Shown here piece by piece: positions 1 to 9,919 of a DNA stretch of 52,592 bases; positions within the stretch are counted from its first letter, which is position 1; each line of letters starts with the position of its first letter. The stretch spans positions 1 through 52,592 of the forward strand of contig JAIWNE010000163.1 in assembly GCA_025331445.1 (NCBI GenBank), given 5' to 3'. Made by a program: the position numbers and the translations under genes. The notes under the pieces were generated by a model that was given only the letters and a program-made list of their open reading frames with translations, was not told where the DNA came from and searched no databases. This stretch comes from Blakeslea trispora. Its lineage: Eukaryota > Mucoromycota > Mucoromycetes > Mucorales > Choanephoraceae.

Positions 1-1337
1 ATCAGTTAAGGATACATTCTATGAACTATCTGCTATTCTATCTTTAACTTACTTTTGTTTTCTATAATGGGGCACTTTTTTGGATCTAAAGACTAGGCCT
101 TGTTCATCATATTCGTCTTCCTGGTCAGAAATCATCTCCGTTATCAAGACTTGCTGACATTCAGTATGAGAGCCGTAGATGTTAAGCAGCTCCTCCTCAT
201 GACTCTCATAGACATCCTTTCTTCTGGACAAAATCTACATCGACAATACAAACATTCCGTTAGACAAAAGACTATCTTATACACTTCATACAAGCTTAGC
301 ATACCAGTGATTTGCGACATCTAAACAATCCTTGCCGACTTAATGCCTCTTGATCGTTCGCAGACAGAGCTGCTTTGGCGTTTCTAGCCTTTTGATAGTT
401 GTATTGATTTGACAACAATCTTTTAATGAATTTTGTAGCTTCGCTACTAGGCCAAACATATCCTCGCATAAGCTCACGGTAGGCTCCGTCGGTCAAGGTC
501 TTGCTGACTATTTGCCTGACATATTCGCCATTTGTCTCACCTGTCATGAGTTTCTCTTCCACATCCCAAGTAGAGGTACCCATCACAGTTATTTTGGTGA
601 TTAAAGACCAATGCTCTGGAATGATGGTTAGAAGGCAAATTGTCAAATATGATGCATTAATACTTACACGAACTTGTTCCAACTCCATTTTAGATCCAGG
701 AAAGCTATGTAGTGAACTACATAACTATAGATACCTATATTCTTAAATCAGCCAATCAAATCTTTCTATTTCAATATAATAATAATTATTCTTTACGCTT
801 CCAATTTCGAGTCTGACATCGAAAGCTATCCAAGTTAGTATTCTCGCCACACCTTAGATGCGTACTTTGAACTATCATAGATTCTAGATATCGACATCGA
901 AGGAATCATGTTAATATACGATCAACAATAATCTAGATATTATAAAGCATCCTAGCTTTCGAAAAGTATAAATAGAGAGATAATTTAGAAGTAGGATTAG
1001 ATCAGATTCACTTTACTTTTGTATTGGAATAAACCCCTTTAAATCTATTTGTGTTTTTTTATTATTTTTTTAGCTGTCAATCAGTACAAGCTAAAGTTTG
1101 TTTCCTTTGTTGACTTATTGTTGAGCTTGACCTTGAGCTCTTCATGCTCAACTGACAAGTGGTTGAGCTGGACCTGTTGCTCCCCAAATGATCTTCTCAT
1201 TTCTTCAAGGTCTTTTACTATTCCTCAAGCTTGCGCTCCAATGCAGAGGTGGTTGATCGTGGAGTAGGAGGTCGACGAGAAGAACTGGTACCAACGGTAG
1301 GGATTGATCTGTTGTTGTTGTTAGCAGTGTAAGACAT
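1..1337 (-). pseudogene. Gene 1 of element D: coiled-coil CACTA accessory protein, broken
   Basis: Homologue of the four-exon gene in A, B and C. The start codon is at 1337-1335 (MSYTANNNNRS..., then a Ser/Thr/Pro/Arg-rich tail like the others). A one-base deletion near 1237 puts TAG after ALERKLEE; restoring the frame conceptually continues the coiled coil. A 381-bp solo LTR at 708-1088 interrupts exon 1. The conserved GFPGSK-type block and ELEQVRVSIN follow at about 700-660. Exon 2 is about 615-305 (contains YVWPSSEATKFIKRLL), exon 3 starts at 234 (SRRKDVYESHEEELL...ISDQEDEYDEQG...VPHYRKQ) and has lost a base at its donor near 53. Exon 4 lies outside the window. Not functional as it stands. 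Confidence 0.8.
708..1088 (+). mobile_element. Solo LTR (381 bp) with 5-bp target duplication
   Basis: The segment begins TGTAGTGAACTACATAAC and ends TCAATCAGTACA, the TG...CA ends expected of an LTR. It is flanked by AGCTA on both sides (703-707 and 1089-1093), a 5-bp target-site duplication as made by Copia or Gypsy integrases. A TATA-like TATAAATAGAGAG lies near 967 and an AATAAA near 1027, in the right order for plus-strand U3-R. Removing the LTR and one AGCTA restores the reading frame of gene 1 across the site. No internal retrotransposon sequence remains, so it is a solo LTR left by recombination. Confidence 0.85.
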
Positions 1338-1543
1338 CTTGATATTATTCTGTTATAATTAGAACGGATAGTGTAAGTAAAGCTAGCATCTTGAGAGTCT
1401 TTTATACTTGCAAAATTTAGTATTCTAACTTTGATTTAGGTGATACAACTGGAGTACAAATAGCAAAAAAAAAACCAATTAAATTTCAAACAAGTCGTCG
1501 TTTCCTTATCTTTCTCTTTTTCTCTCTTTTTCCACACTTATTA

Positions 1544-2029
1544 ATGGTTCGCAGTAAGTATTCTTTTACTAAAAAAAAAGTAATCATAATATTAATAGTA
1601 ATTAGTATATTTGGTATAGTAATATCACACAACAAGCTAGTCTTGTTTATCGCTATGTTGGGTTAAAGGGTAAGCACTAGCACTTCTGTTTGTACTAGTT
1701 TATTAATACATTTTTTGTGGTTTCAGGTGCTTATTTGGCTTGGCTTGAAGATCTCTACAAAGGAATGAGAACGTCTATTACTGTTGTTCTGTAAGTTAAT
1801 AACCATATATGCTTATATTGTTACTAGTTTTAAACTAAACTTGCTTATTAGATATTCTATCTTGTAGGTTCGTTGCAAGTACTGAACCCTTTCAAGACAA
1901 GGTATAGTTTTTTATTAGTTGTATAAATTACTAGTTTTAACAAGTAATTTTATTATTTCATTACTATAGCTACTTGCTCTCTATCTCTACTTTTTCCGCA
2001 GTGCGTCTATCTTTTTACGTCTGAAATAA
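1544..2029 (+). CDS. Small five-exon gene (gene 4) in element D, predicted
   Basis: Predicted from splice sites and reading frame: exons 1544-1553, 1637-1669, 1727-1790, 1868-1901 and 1970-2029, with donors GTAAGT, GTAAGC, GTAAGT and GTATAG and acceptors ending AG. Joined, they give 66 residues starting MVRTSLVYRYVGLKG and ending FLRLK, then TAA. The third exon (GAYLAWLEDLYKGMRTSI) resembles a spliced exon in element B (GYLLYPKDVSKGLKKSI), which in turn resembles one in the short elements (IIYKDPVDGFLKR). It is divergent from gene 1 and points to the terminus. The function is unknown and I recognise no domain. The first two exons are the least certain. Confidence 0.4.
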
Positions 2030-2449
2030 AGGAGCAGCGTATACTGGTCCAAATGATAGGTGCAAAGGTAAGTGCAATATGTAGACGCTTTACTACCCAT
2101 GGGAAAGTTGCGTATGGGAACCTAGTACATCCAATATCAAGCAAGCCAATGATACGAAAGGATAAGCAAACGTTTTCCGTATTCTATTTTTACCAAATAT
2201 CAAATATAAACAAAAAGAAATACACTAGCCAATTATGAAAAGCAATATATACCAAATAAAGAACACATCTTTAAAATATAATCAAATGAAAAAGCAGTGT
2301 TATTGAAAATGAGTGTAATAATGTAACCTGAAGAGCCTATAAGGATCTAAAACGCAAATACCAAAGGTTATTTTAAGCCAATGATAGAGAGCACGTATTG
2401 ATGAAAAGAGCGAATAGGATCAAAGGATTGCCATGAAATATATGATGAA

Positions 2450-2797
2450 GAAGTCTTAAACTTGTGTTTTTCACCTGCTTTAAGAAACACAAGTTTGACG
2501 CAGGATTAGTGCTTAAATCAGAAATGCAAGTTTAATGCCATGTTTGTCACCTAATTCAACTTCACAAGTTTGATACCATGTTTGTAACCTAAATTAACAA
2601 TAAAAATTTAATGCCAAGTTGAGGCCTTAAACTTGTGTTTTTTTTGCCTGCTTAAAAAACACAAGTTTAGCGCAGATATAGGGCCTAAACAAGTTACATT
2701 TGTTAAATACTAAGTGTGTCACCTAATTCAACTTCACAAGTTTAGCGCAGATTTAGGCCCTATATCTGCGCTAAACTTGTGTTTTTTTTCTGTAGTG
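2450..2797. repeat. Subterminal repeat block of element D (AAACTTGTG motif)
   Basis: Many copies, in both orientations, of a motif around AAACTTGTG / CACAAGTTTAGCGCAGA, ending in the terminus TGTAGTG. CACTA elements carry such subterminal repeats as binding sites for their TnpA-type protein. The motif differs from those of the other elements in the window. Confidence 0.7.
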
Positions 2798-3498
2798 AAT
2801 CCACTACACCCAAAAGGACGTCCACTGCTGCCAAATTTAGCGGTGGACGTCGGTTATTTGTACAGCAATTCGGCGTCCGCTGCACAAAAGTGATCGTAAA
2901 GTCCCACTGCAAGTCCACTGCAGGTCCACTGTTAGTTGGGACCCGACGATCACTGCTGTGGACTGGACAGATGAAATGCTTGCCATGTCCCCAGTGGATC
3001 ATACAGGGCGTCCGTCTTATTTACTTTAGCTTGTGATTGGATATCTTTTTCGAAGAATCTTTATTCAATTAGCCATTTACATAAATATACTCAAAAATTC
3101 TTTGTTTAATTGGCTTTACATTTGCTATTTTATTGAAATTGACATTTCTAATTGGATGATATGGACTTCTTTACACAAATATACTTCTTTACAATTAGAC
3201 TGTTTACAGTAAATATAGAGGATTAGAGGCTTAAAAAAGTGGCTTTTATTATAGAAAAAAACTTTTTTGATAGAAAATAATGGCTTCTTTATGGGGGAAA
3301 ATACTAGGGGATTAGGTAAAAAAAAAAGCAATAATTCATCGATGTAGAGAATATGACCAGAAAAAAACCGATAGAAATGGCAAATTGCTTCGAGAAAAAG
3401 CGATGACAAGAGCGATCAGAGTACAGACAAGAGCAATTCGAAATGAGACACAAACGCAACAGATAGACCATAAAAGCAGATGGAGAGTGACAGCAATT

Positions 3499-3900
3499 TT
3501 ACATACAAAAGGCAGTAAACAAACCAAACAAAAAACAACCGGATTTGAACTAAAACAACATCATCATTAGTTAAAAGCGAAAAAGACAAAAAGAAATGAC
3601 AAATGTACTTACAGACAATCCATGGTTAAAGGCATACGAAAGCCAGTTTACCGTGTCAAAGGAGCATACCAGCATTTGAAAGCCTAAAAAGAAAGCAATA
3701 AGTTATACTGAAATCATAGATTCTGATATCTTACTTACGTTTAAGAAAGCCATCAACAGGGTCCTTGTAAATAATATCATTATTAAGCACAACTAGGCTC
3801 TTAACAAAAGAAGTACGTGAATAAAAAGAATTACAATATAGATGCTTATGAATAATTACCTCAAGTCATACAACAAAGTAAACACATATCAATTAAAGAC
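3499..3900 (-). CDS. Gene 4 homologue in S1 (small spliced gene), partial model
   Basis: Minus-strand exons 3860-about 3890 (start unresolved), 3739-3797, 3613-3683 and 3499-3549 join in frame with GTAATT, GTAAGT and GTAAGT donors. They give SLVVLNNDIIYKDPVDGFLK, then RFQMLVCSFDTVNWLSYAF with NHGLS, then FKSGCFLFGLFTAFCM and TAA. The same exons and splice sites occur in S2, S3 and S4; S3 has a one-base insertion in the third exon. No start codon is visible in the first exon, where an in-frame TGA lies just upstream, so the 5' end is unresolved. The resemblance to gene 4 of B and D (SVVIDGYLLYPKDVSKGLK) argues that this is a real, conserved small protein of unknown role. Confidence 0.4.
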
Positions 3901-4304
3901 AAGAACTAAGTAAATGGAAGTAGACTATTAGTGGCTTGACGAAGAAAAAAAAAGAAAAAGACTTACCTGTATACTTTAAAAAAAAGTAATAAAAAAGAGA
4001 GAAAAAGGAAAAGAAAGGAAAAAAGAAAAAATTTCAACTTATTGACAGCTTCCTATTTGGGTCTTGTCAATAACAAAAAAAAGAGAGAGAGAGAAATATC
4101 ACACTGACAGATTTATTATTGAATCACCGACACAAGAATAAAATATCTTGACTTTACTTAACCGTTAAAAAATCTATGAAAAGCGACTAAGAGAGCGCTT
4201 CAAGTGCACTATAAGCATCCGGTAGTATGTCCCTTTAATATAGCTACAAACAGACACCTCTTTTCTTTTTTTTGTGTCGAAAAAACGACATTAGACTTGT
4301 CGAC

Positions 4305-4918
4305 ATGGGCACGTATGAGTACACTTTAAAAAAATAAAAATAAAGAGAAATAGCTCTATTCAATCTCAGCCAAATCACACACACTTTTTTTTCTCTCTCT
4401 TGAATTTATTTATTTTTTTTATTACAAGTAGCCTCAACTCATACTTTATTTATCTTGTTAAAAGCAGATGAGACTTAGCGAGCTTATGTCATTTCAGCAA
4501 TGCAGTATATTGGACACAGACATTCCAAGCGTGGACTCTGGTTTGGAAGTACAACGAAAAGAGAACAGTCAGGAAAGCTTTTAAGCTGCAAGTTGACTTC
4601 AATCTAAAAAAAAAATACCAGCTGCTACTTTTTCTTCTTCAGTACTAAGCTTGATCCTCATCATACATGCCAAGCAAAAGGTAAGTTACATTGCCGTGTT
4701 GTGAATCAGCTATGTCCTTTCTTTTTTTGGTTTGAAAAGAAGTGGATACTTTATGAACGAGAAGCTCTTTTTTATGAATGGAATACACTTTTTCGCAATA
4801 AACAACGACTGTTACGAGTTATTTTATGGATCAACCTTTATTTATTTGTCTCAGTACATGAAAGAAAGAATGTGGATTTTGGTATAAAATGAGCATATAC
4901 AAGAGGAAAAAGATGTAA
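4305..4918 (+). pseudogene. Plus-strand spliced gene of short elements, S1 copy, decayed
   Basis: Counterpart of the gene described at 47235-47855. The start exon ATGGGCAC with donor GTATGA is at 4305-4312, the second exon at 4498-4680 (two bases shorter than in S4, so out of frame), and the third from 4740 to the shared TAA at 4916-4918, with a base lost soon after its start. Splice signals are kept although the frame is not. Function unknown. Confidence 0.4.
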
Positions 4919-5727
4919 ATGACTATTGCAAGTTTTACTTCTTATATTTTGACCTGTTAAGCTTGCAGAATGGAACAGGAAAAGGGGTTTTAGAGTGAGG
5001 CTTACCTTGAACGCACTACTGGGTAATTTGGACATGAGACCGAGATGAGTTGCATGTTCTTCACAAGCTCTTTTTTTTTGCTTTTAATTTTACAAGTTGT
5101 CTTTTCTTCAAAGGTTTTTTTTAGTATGTTTATCTTAGTGCGTTTATTTCAATGTTTATCTCAGTTCTTCTGCTTTAGATGCCTTTATTTAAGTGTCTTT
5201 TTTTCTTCAAGTTTTTTTGGCATTTAATTTTTGAGTGTCTCTTTTTTTCACTGCTTTAAGTTTTTATTTCCGATTTTTAAAAGATTTCCCAATCATTTTG
5301 TGAGTCTTATTCTCAATTTTTAATTTTCTCGTTTCCGAAATTATTTTCCAATTTTTTAAGTAGTGATTTTTCAGGTCTTTACATTTTTTAAGAAAAAATG
5401 ACAAGACATTTCAAACTCCTCAGCGTTAAGAAATCAAGTTGCTGTAAAATCTCAAGCAGAGAAAAAATCACTGCCAAAAAAATTCAAAAGCGAAATTCTT
5501 TAAGCAGTGAAATGATAGAAGAAATGTAAACGGTAATAACTTTATGAATATACATCCAAATTCAATTCTGTAAAAAGTTTTGGAAGCCTAGAAAATACAT
5601 CTAAATATCTGCCAAAAAAATTAGCAACTTTTATAGTCAAAATCAAAAGTTGGAAATTTGACCGCGGTGGACGGCCAGTCCAACCTGGGTGTCCACTGTA
5701 CAGCGGACCGGCATTTGGTGTAGTGAT

Positions 5728-6799
5728 CACTACACATAAAGGGTCGTCGTGCGCACGCCAATTTCTGCGGTTAACTTGCCTGTTACGCACGTTACAGGCA
5801 AGTTAACCGCACGGCGCACGCCGTCATGTGTTTTCGCATTGGGACGACAAAGCGGAACACTGTCATGTGTCAACGCATTGGAAGACAGGGCGGAGCAACG
5901 TCTTGTGTTTTCGCATGAGAGTTTGAGTGAACCTCTTTGTCTTTCGCTTCCATCAAAGAGACCTGATTGGATTGTTTACTCATGACATCCTCATTCAATT
6001 GGCTTCTTTGACAAATATTCAATCGTTAACTCGTTTTAATTGGCTTCATACTCGGTATCTTTATTGAATGTATGCTTTTAATTGGACAAAATGGACTTCT
6101 TTACGTCAATACACTTCTTTATGATTGGGTTATATAGGTCAAATATAGAGAATCATAGGTCTAAAAATAGTGCTTTTTATTATAAAAAAATGATATATAT
6201 TGGCTGAAAATAATGGCTTAAACAGGGGGAAATATGAGGGGTACTCTAGGAATCCAGGTAGAATGACCAGGCAGAAATCCAGCCAAAATATTAGGCAAAA
6301 TGATAGGCAAAATACAGCCAAAAAGCAGGCGAAAGAGCAAAATCAGTTATCACGAAATGTTAGAAAAACCTTAGCAAAATGACTATTAAAATGCTAAAAC
6401 AGTTAGTTATAAAGCAAGCAGAAAATATTGTCATTTACTTACTTTAAAAGTCTCAAACAGCCATCTCGTAAGTAGAGGGTAACGCACTAAAGCGATAGAA
6501 GCTCAACAACAGAAAAGAAACTAGAAAAACTAAATAAGTTAAACAGAAATGAGATAATTTAATCGTTTACTTACATACTAAAGCATCATAGCACCTCAAG
6601 TTATAGCCAGATACAATTACGAGTGTCTAAGGTAACTAAATAGAACAGTTAGAGAGGTCTTGAGTCATACTCAATGGCTTTACTTACTTTTATACCAAGT
6701 TTCTCGAGAAAAGACAAAATTACGTGACTAATCCTAAGAAAAAAAAAAGATGGTAAGTAAACAGCAATGTATTTGTATGTCAAGTTGTACCTTAAACTA
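5728..6799 (+). mobile_element. CACTA element F, left end only
   Basis: Starts CACTACACATAAAGGGTCG. A subterminal block follows with three copies of a TGTGTTTTCGCATTGG-like motif, a 17-bp inverted repeat and then the body common to this family (TGGACTTCTTTACG, TATAGAGAATCATAGG, GGGGGAAATATGAGGGG). Spaced TTACTTAC motifs look like minus-strand splice donors of a small spliced gene. The element is cut at 6800 by a Tc1 insertion and no matching right terminus is found beyond it. Confidence 0.6.
5767..5810. repeat. 17-bp perfect inverted repeat near the F terminus
   Basis: Arms GCGGTTAACTTGCCTGT (5767-5783) and its exact complement (5794-5810), separated by 10 bases. It lies inside the subterminal region of F and may be a protein-binding or hairpin-forming site. 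Confidence 0.75.
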
Positions 6800-8444
6800 C
6801 ACTGACGTCCAAAAGTGTTCAAATGTTTTCACTTTTTAGGGTTTTTCGGAGTTTTCGGGGGTTAAATCTCAATTTCATGAGATGACGTCAGCCAATATAA
6901 TGTAGAGAATACTCTTTTCTTTCTAACGCAATTTGAATCGCCGCATTTGGTTTTGTGTAACAAAAGCTACAGTGCTTCAAAGTCAGACAAAACATTTGAA
7001 CACTTTTGGACAGGTATAAAAAAATGAAAAGGATCCTTATTAACTCCACTTTAGTACTTTGTCCAATAGCCTTTTGCCTTTATACACTGTTCTATACGAT
7101 TGGGCATGCTATTTATGACATTTTGACAGTCTTGGATGGTAATATTCTTATACCAAACCTCTTGCACCCTCTCATAAAGCTCATTCATGCCACTTGGAGG
7201 AGTTGGATACTCATTAAGACGGCGCTTCAACAGGGACCACATATTTTCAATTGGATTTAGGTCCGGTGATTGAGGAGGCCACTCCATGACTTGATAATCC
7301 TGGTTTCCGAGGTGTTTTATCACGCTTTTGGCCTTATGCTTAGGATCGTTATCCTGCTGGAACCAGACCTGAGAACGGTTTAAGCCCAGTTCTTCGCACA
7401 TGAACTCGATGGATTGTTCCAGTTCGTCTTCCAAAATGGACTGATAAAGGGTCTTGTCCATGCTTCCATCGATCTTGCACATCCAGCCTACTCCTGCTGC
7501 AGTGACAGCACTCCAAAGCATGATACTACCACCTCCGTGCTTTACTGTCGGCTTAACATGCCTAGATTGAATGGCCTCGTTGTCGCGAATCCAGGCCCAT
7601 GTGCGACCGTCGGAGTTAAACCGGTTGATTTTTGTTTCATCTGTAAATATAACACGTGCCCAGTCTGCTTCAGTCCAATCGCGATGAGCACGACACCATG
7701 CAAGACGCTTCTTTGCATTGACTTTCGTGATTAATGGTCGGCTTTCCTTTTTTATAGCAGCAAGACCAAGCGAATTCAAAGCCCGACCAACAGTTTGGCG
7801 ACTCACACTGACACTGTGATCACGTTTGAGTGCTCTACAGATGTCTACAGCGGATTTTTTTCCACCCCTGGTCATTTGATGAACACAATAGTGCTTATCA
7901 GTAGGTGTCAGCTTTTTGGGACGACCTGCTTTTTGAATTTTTTTGCCCGGATTAACTGTTTTTGAGATTATATGAATTGTACCCAGACTCAATTTACACT
8001 CCGAAGCCACTTGACGGAATGATTTCCCGTTTTGGAGCAAGGCAATGACGTCGTTGCGTTGTTTACTTGAAATAGAGCGCATCTTGATGTGGTTGACCAA
8101 AAAATGATAAAATAAACTTACTTTGATATGAAAATGTGTGTATGAGATGTGGAAAACTGGAAAGCGCAAAAAAAACGGGATATTGATAAATCAAACTGCG
8201 GTTGTGGCCAAATTGTGGTTTTTTTGATACCTGTCCAAAAGTGTTCAAATGTTTTGTCTGACTTTGAAGCACTGTAGCTTTTGTTACACAAAACCAAATG
8301 CGGCGATTCAAATTGCGTTAGAAAGAAAAGAGTATTCTCTACATTATATTGGCTGACGTCATCTCATGAAATTGAGATTTAACCCCCGAAAACTCCGAAA
8401 AACCCTTAAAAGTGAAAACATTTGAACACTTTTGGACGTCAGTG
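6800..8444 (-). mobile_element. Tc1/mariner element, 1645 bp, apparently intact
   Basis: Starts CACTGACGTCCAAAAG and ends CTTTTGGACGTCAGTG, flanked by TA on both sides (6798-6799 and 8445-8446), the Tc1/mariner target duplication. The inverted repeats are long, 6800-7017 and 8227-8444, about 218 bp each and nearly identical. Each carries the outer motif CAAAAGTGTTCAAATGTTTT and an inner copy of it at about 6981-7011 and 8233-8263, an arrangement like the IR/DR class of Tc1 elements with two transposase sites per end. It contains one uninterrupted transposase gene. Confidence 0.95.
7051..8082 (-). CDS. Tc1-family transposase (DD34E)
   Basis: Cut-and-paste transposase of 343 residues starting MRSISSKQRNDV; an upstream in-frame ATG at 8169 lies outside the conserved domain and is less likely. 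The N-terminal third has two helix-turn-helix-like segments (QVASECKLSLGTIHIISK, then VSVSRQTVGRALNSLG) joined by a basic GRPKKL hook, the paired-like DNA-binding region of Tc1. The catalytic domain shows VIFTDETKINRF (first Asp), WFQQDNDPKHKAK (second Asp) and SPDLNPIENMW (Glu), with 34 residues between the last two. The C terminus is KAKGYWTKY. There are no stops or frameshifts, and the flanking inverted repeats are intact, so the element could be active. Confidence 0.95.
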   Translation of the reverse strand: MRSISSKQRNDVIALLQNGKSFRQVASECKLSLGTIHIISKTVNPGKKIQKAGRPKKLTPTDKHYCVHQMTRGGKKSAVDICRALKRDHSVSVSRQTVGRALNSLGLAAIKKESRPLITKVNAKKRLAWCRAHRDWTEADWARVIFTDETKINRFNSDGRTWAWIRDNEAIQSRHVKPTVKHGGGSIMLWSAVTAAGVGWMCKIDGSMDKTLYQSILEDELEQSIEFMCEELGLNRSQVWFQQDNDPKHKAKSVIKHLGNQDYQVMEWPPQSPDLNPIENMWSLLKRRLNEYPTPPSGMNELYERVQEVWYKNITIQDCQNVINSMPNRIEQCIKAKGYWTKY

Positions 8445-8446
8445 TA

Positions 8447-8923
8447 GGTATCTCTCTTGTTACCTTCCTTCTGCTTGTTTATTACAGGTACAACATACTT
8501 TTGAAGGTCACCAAACTTCTCCCTGATCAAAGTGATCTCTTTCTCGCGAGCACTGATCTTTATTTCCTTTTCTTCAGGAGCCGGCTTTTGCTGAACAGTG
8601 ATACCAAAGCTCATCAATGTTCGTTCAGGTCTCACTTTCTCCTGTTCCTTCTATCTTCTCCACTTGGTGGTAGTTGATACCCCTTGGTATATACCTTTTC
8701 TCTTGGTCAAGTTGCTGTTGTTGCATGAGAGAGTATTATTGATGTTTCTCTCTGCAACCTCAACAGATTCCTCACTTTTAATTCTGGCATTGACTTCATT
8801 CAAATTAATGCCATCAATGATCCAATCATCACGATCCTCTACTTCGTTAACTGTGACGAACTGATTGTTCTCGTTTTTGCTTCTATTCTTGAAAGCTTTT
8901 TGTCTGGCGTTAAGTGGAGGCAT
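8447..8923 (-). pseudogene. N-terminal fragment of a transposon-type ORF
   Basis: Minus-strand frame starting MPPLNARQKAFKNRSK, acidic and Lys/Asn-rich, with KRKGIYQGVSTTTKWRR, one in-frame TAG, then KEQEKVRPERTLMSFG and a charged coiled-coil-like stretch (EKEIKISAREKEITLIREKF) up to the Tc1 insertion. Across the Tc1 target TA the frame closes with TAG. The segment with TKWRRKEQEK followed by a short hydrophobic SFG resembles N-terminal regions of transposon-associated proteins in fungi, but I cannot place it in a named family. Fragmentary and probably dead. Confidence 0.4.
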
Positions 8924-9120
8924 GATTTTATAATGTTTAATGAAAATGGAGAAGGGATATTGGGTTTGATGTCTTCTTAATTTATTGTCTTGAATGGTTA
9001 CACAAATATATTACAGGTTACACACTGCTATAACAATATCGTATAGAAATTTTTTATTTTTCAAATCTGACCCTCCACCATATAACTCCCAGCCAAAAAT
9101 TTTGAAAACCGACTAACTTC

Positions 9121-9252
9121 AAAACCTACCTGCTCAAAACTTTTGGTAAGAAACAAAAAGCGAGCCTGAATAATTGTTCAGAAAGGTTTAAAAAATATAT
9201 ATTCAGGCTCGCTTTTTGTTTTTGTTACCAAAAGTTTTGAGCAGATAGGTTT
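9121..9252. repeat. Large hairpin: 52-bp inverted repeat with 27-nt loop
   Basis: Left arm 9121-9172 and right arm 9200-9252 are near-perfect complements. The arms contain CTCAAAACTTTTGGTAA and AAGCGAGCCTGAATA and their complements. It lies between two retroelement-like fragments and overlaps no supported gene. Confidence 0.85.
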
Positions 9253-9399
9253 CGAAAACTTGTAAAAATCTTCATTATTTAAAAATGGAGGCACTGTAGT
9301 CCATGGAAGAGTCGCACGAACTCCACTCGCACAACCAGATATTAGGCTACCTGAATAATATAAAGATATCGTCACTTCTTAAAGATTATTTACACAGCA

Positions 9400-9679
9400 A
9401 CTGCGGGACAAACTGTGTGAAGTCTTTAACACAATATACAACCACAGATATGAGTACAAAGAAATGATGACACATCAATACGAAGTGGAAGACCAATTAC
9501 TGAAATATAACACACAACTGACCTCGTCAGCGAAGCCGCGAAAACTACAAATGGACTGGAAAGGTCCTTGGACAATTACAAAAACATTGTCAAGTACAAG
9601 ATTCGATTTACAAAACGATCAATCCAAACAGACATTAGACAACGTGCACATCTCTTTGCAAAAACCATTCCGTCAATAA
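9400..9679 (+). pseudogene. Ty3/Gypsy-type integrase C-terminal fragment
   Basis: Open frame reading QLRDKLCEVFNTIYNHRYEY...VEDQLLKYN...RKLQMDWKGPWTI, then STRFDLQNDQ and DNVHISLQKPFRQ before TAA. This is the tail of a Gypsy-type integrase: a GPY/F-like module (WKGPWTITK) that binds the new strand, followed by the usual ending in which the host-range loop points to the polypurine tract. The catalytic core, reverse transcriptase and protease are absent upstream, so only the 3' end of pol survives. Confidence 0.65.
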
Positions 9680-9751
9680 CAACAACCTAGACAGTCAAGC
9701 TTTTTCCCTCAACAGAATTTTGATGCGACTACAAAAATATATACTTATCAA

Positions 9752-9900
9752 AACGCGGGGATGTCGTATAAATAGATTCCTCTTTTAGAAATAGAATAAA
9801 ATCACTTTTATCTCTCCTCTTTAATCTTAAGAACCTAATTTATCTCCGCTGGAGAAACAACTATTAGTCTGAAGCTGAATAGTTGAATTTCTTTTCTTTC
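9752..9900 (+). repeat. Possible polypurine tract and LTR start
   Basis: Downstream of the integrase fragment comes a purine-rich AACGCGGGGA followed by TGTCGTATAAATAG at 9762, as expected for a polypurine tract and the start of a 3' LTR with a TATA box. The LTR end could not be located, so this is tentative. Confidence 0.35.
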
Positions 9901-9919
9901 TATGAAATCGGTAGTTTGT

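Larger units (their letters stand above)
1..2797 (-). mobile_element. CACTA element D, partial (one end only)
   Basis: Terminal part of a long CACTA element, running off the left window edge. Its end is the TGTAGTG at 2791-2797, preceded by a run of T and a subterminal block of repeated short motifs. Inside lie a broken gene 1 on the minus strand and a small spliced gene on the plus strand. The distance from the gene 1 start codon to the terminus (1460 bp) is almost the same as in element B (1458 bp), so D is a reversed relative of B. The transposase gene would lie beyond the left edge. Base 2798 onward (AAT) is the flank; see the entry for element S1. Confidence 0.8.
2802..5725 (+). mobile_element. 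Short CACTA element S1 (2924 bp)
   Basis: Begins CACTACACCCAAAAGG and ends CATTTGGTGTAGTG. It is flanked by ATC at 2799-2801 and again at 5726-5728, where the last C is also the first base of the next CACTACA end. The likely history is that element D (ending 2797) and element F (starting 5728) were adjacent with an AAT spacer, and S1 inserted at ATC between them. The left subterminal region carries repeated GTCCACTGC / GGTGGAC motifs, echoed at the right end. The body is shared with S2, S4 and, reversed, S3. No transposase is encoded; small spliced genes are present, all or mostly decayed. Confidence 0.85.

Noticed and set aside
708..1088. TGTAGTG at 708 as a CACTA terminus
   Set aside because: It is the start of a solo LTR with 5-bp AGCTA duplications; no CACTACA partner with a 3-bp duplication fits.
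5045..5227. Hydrophobic ORF rich in Phe, Leu and Ser in S1
   Set aside because: It is the T-rich strand of the lysine-rich frame shared by all short elements; not a membrane protein.
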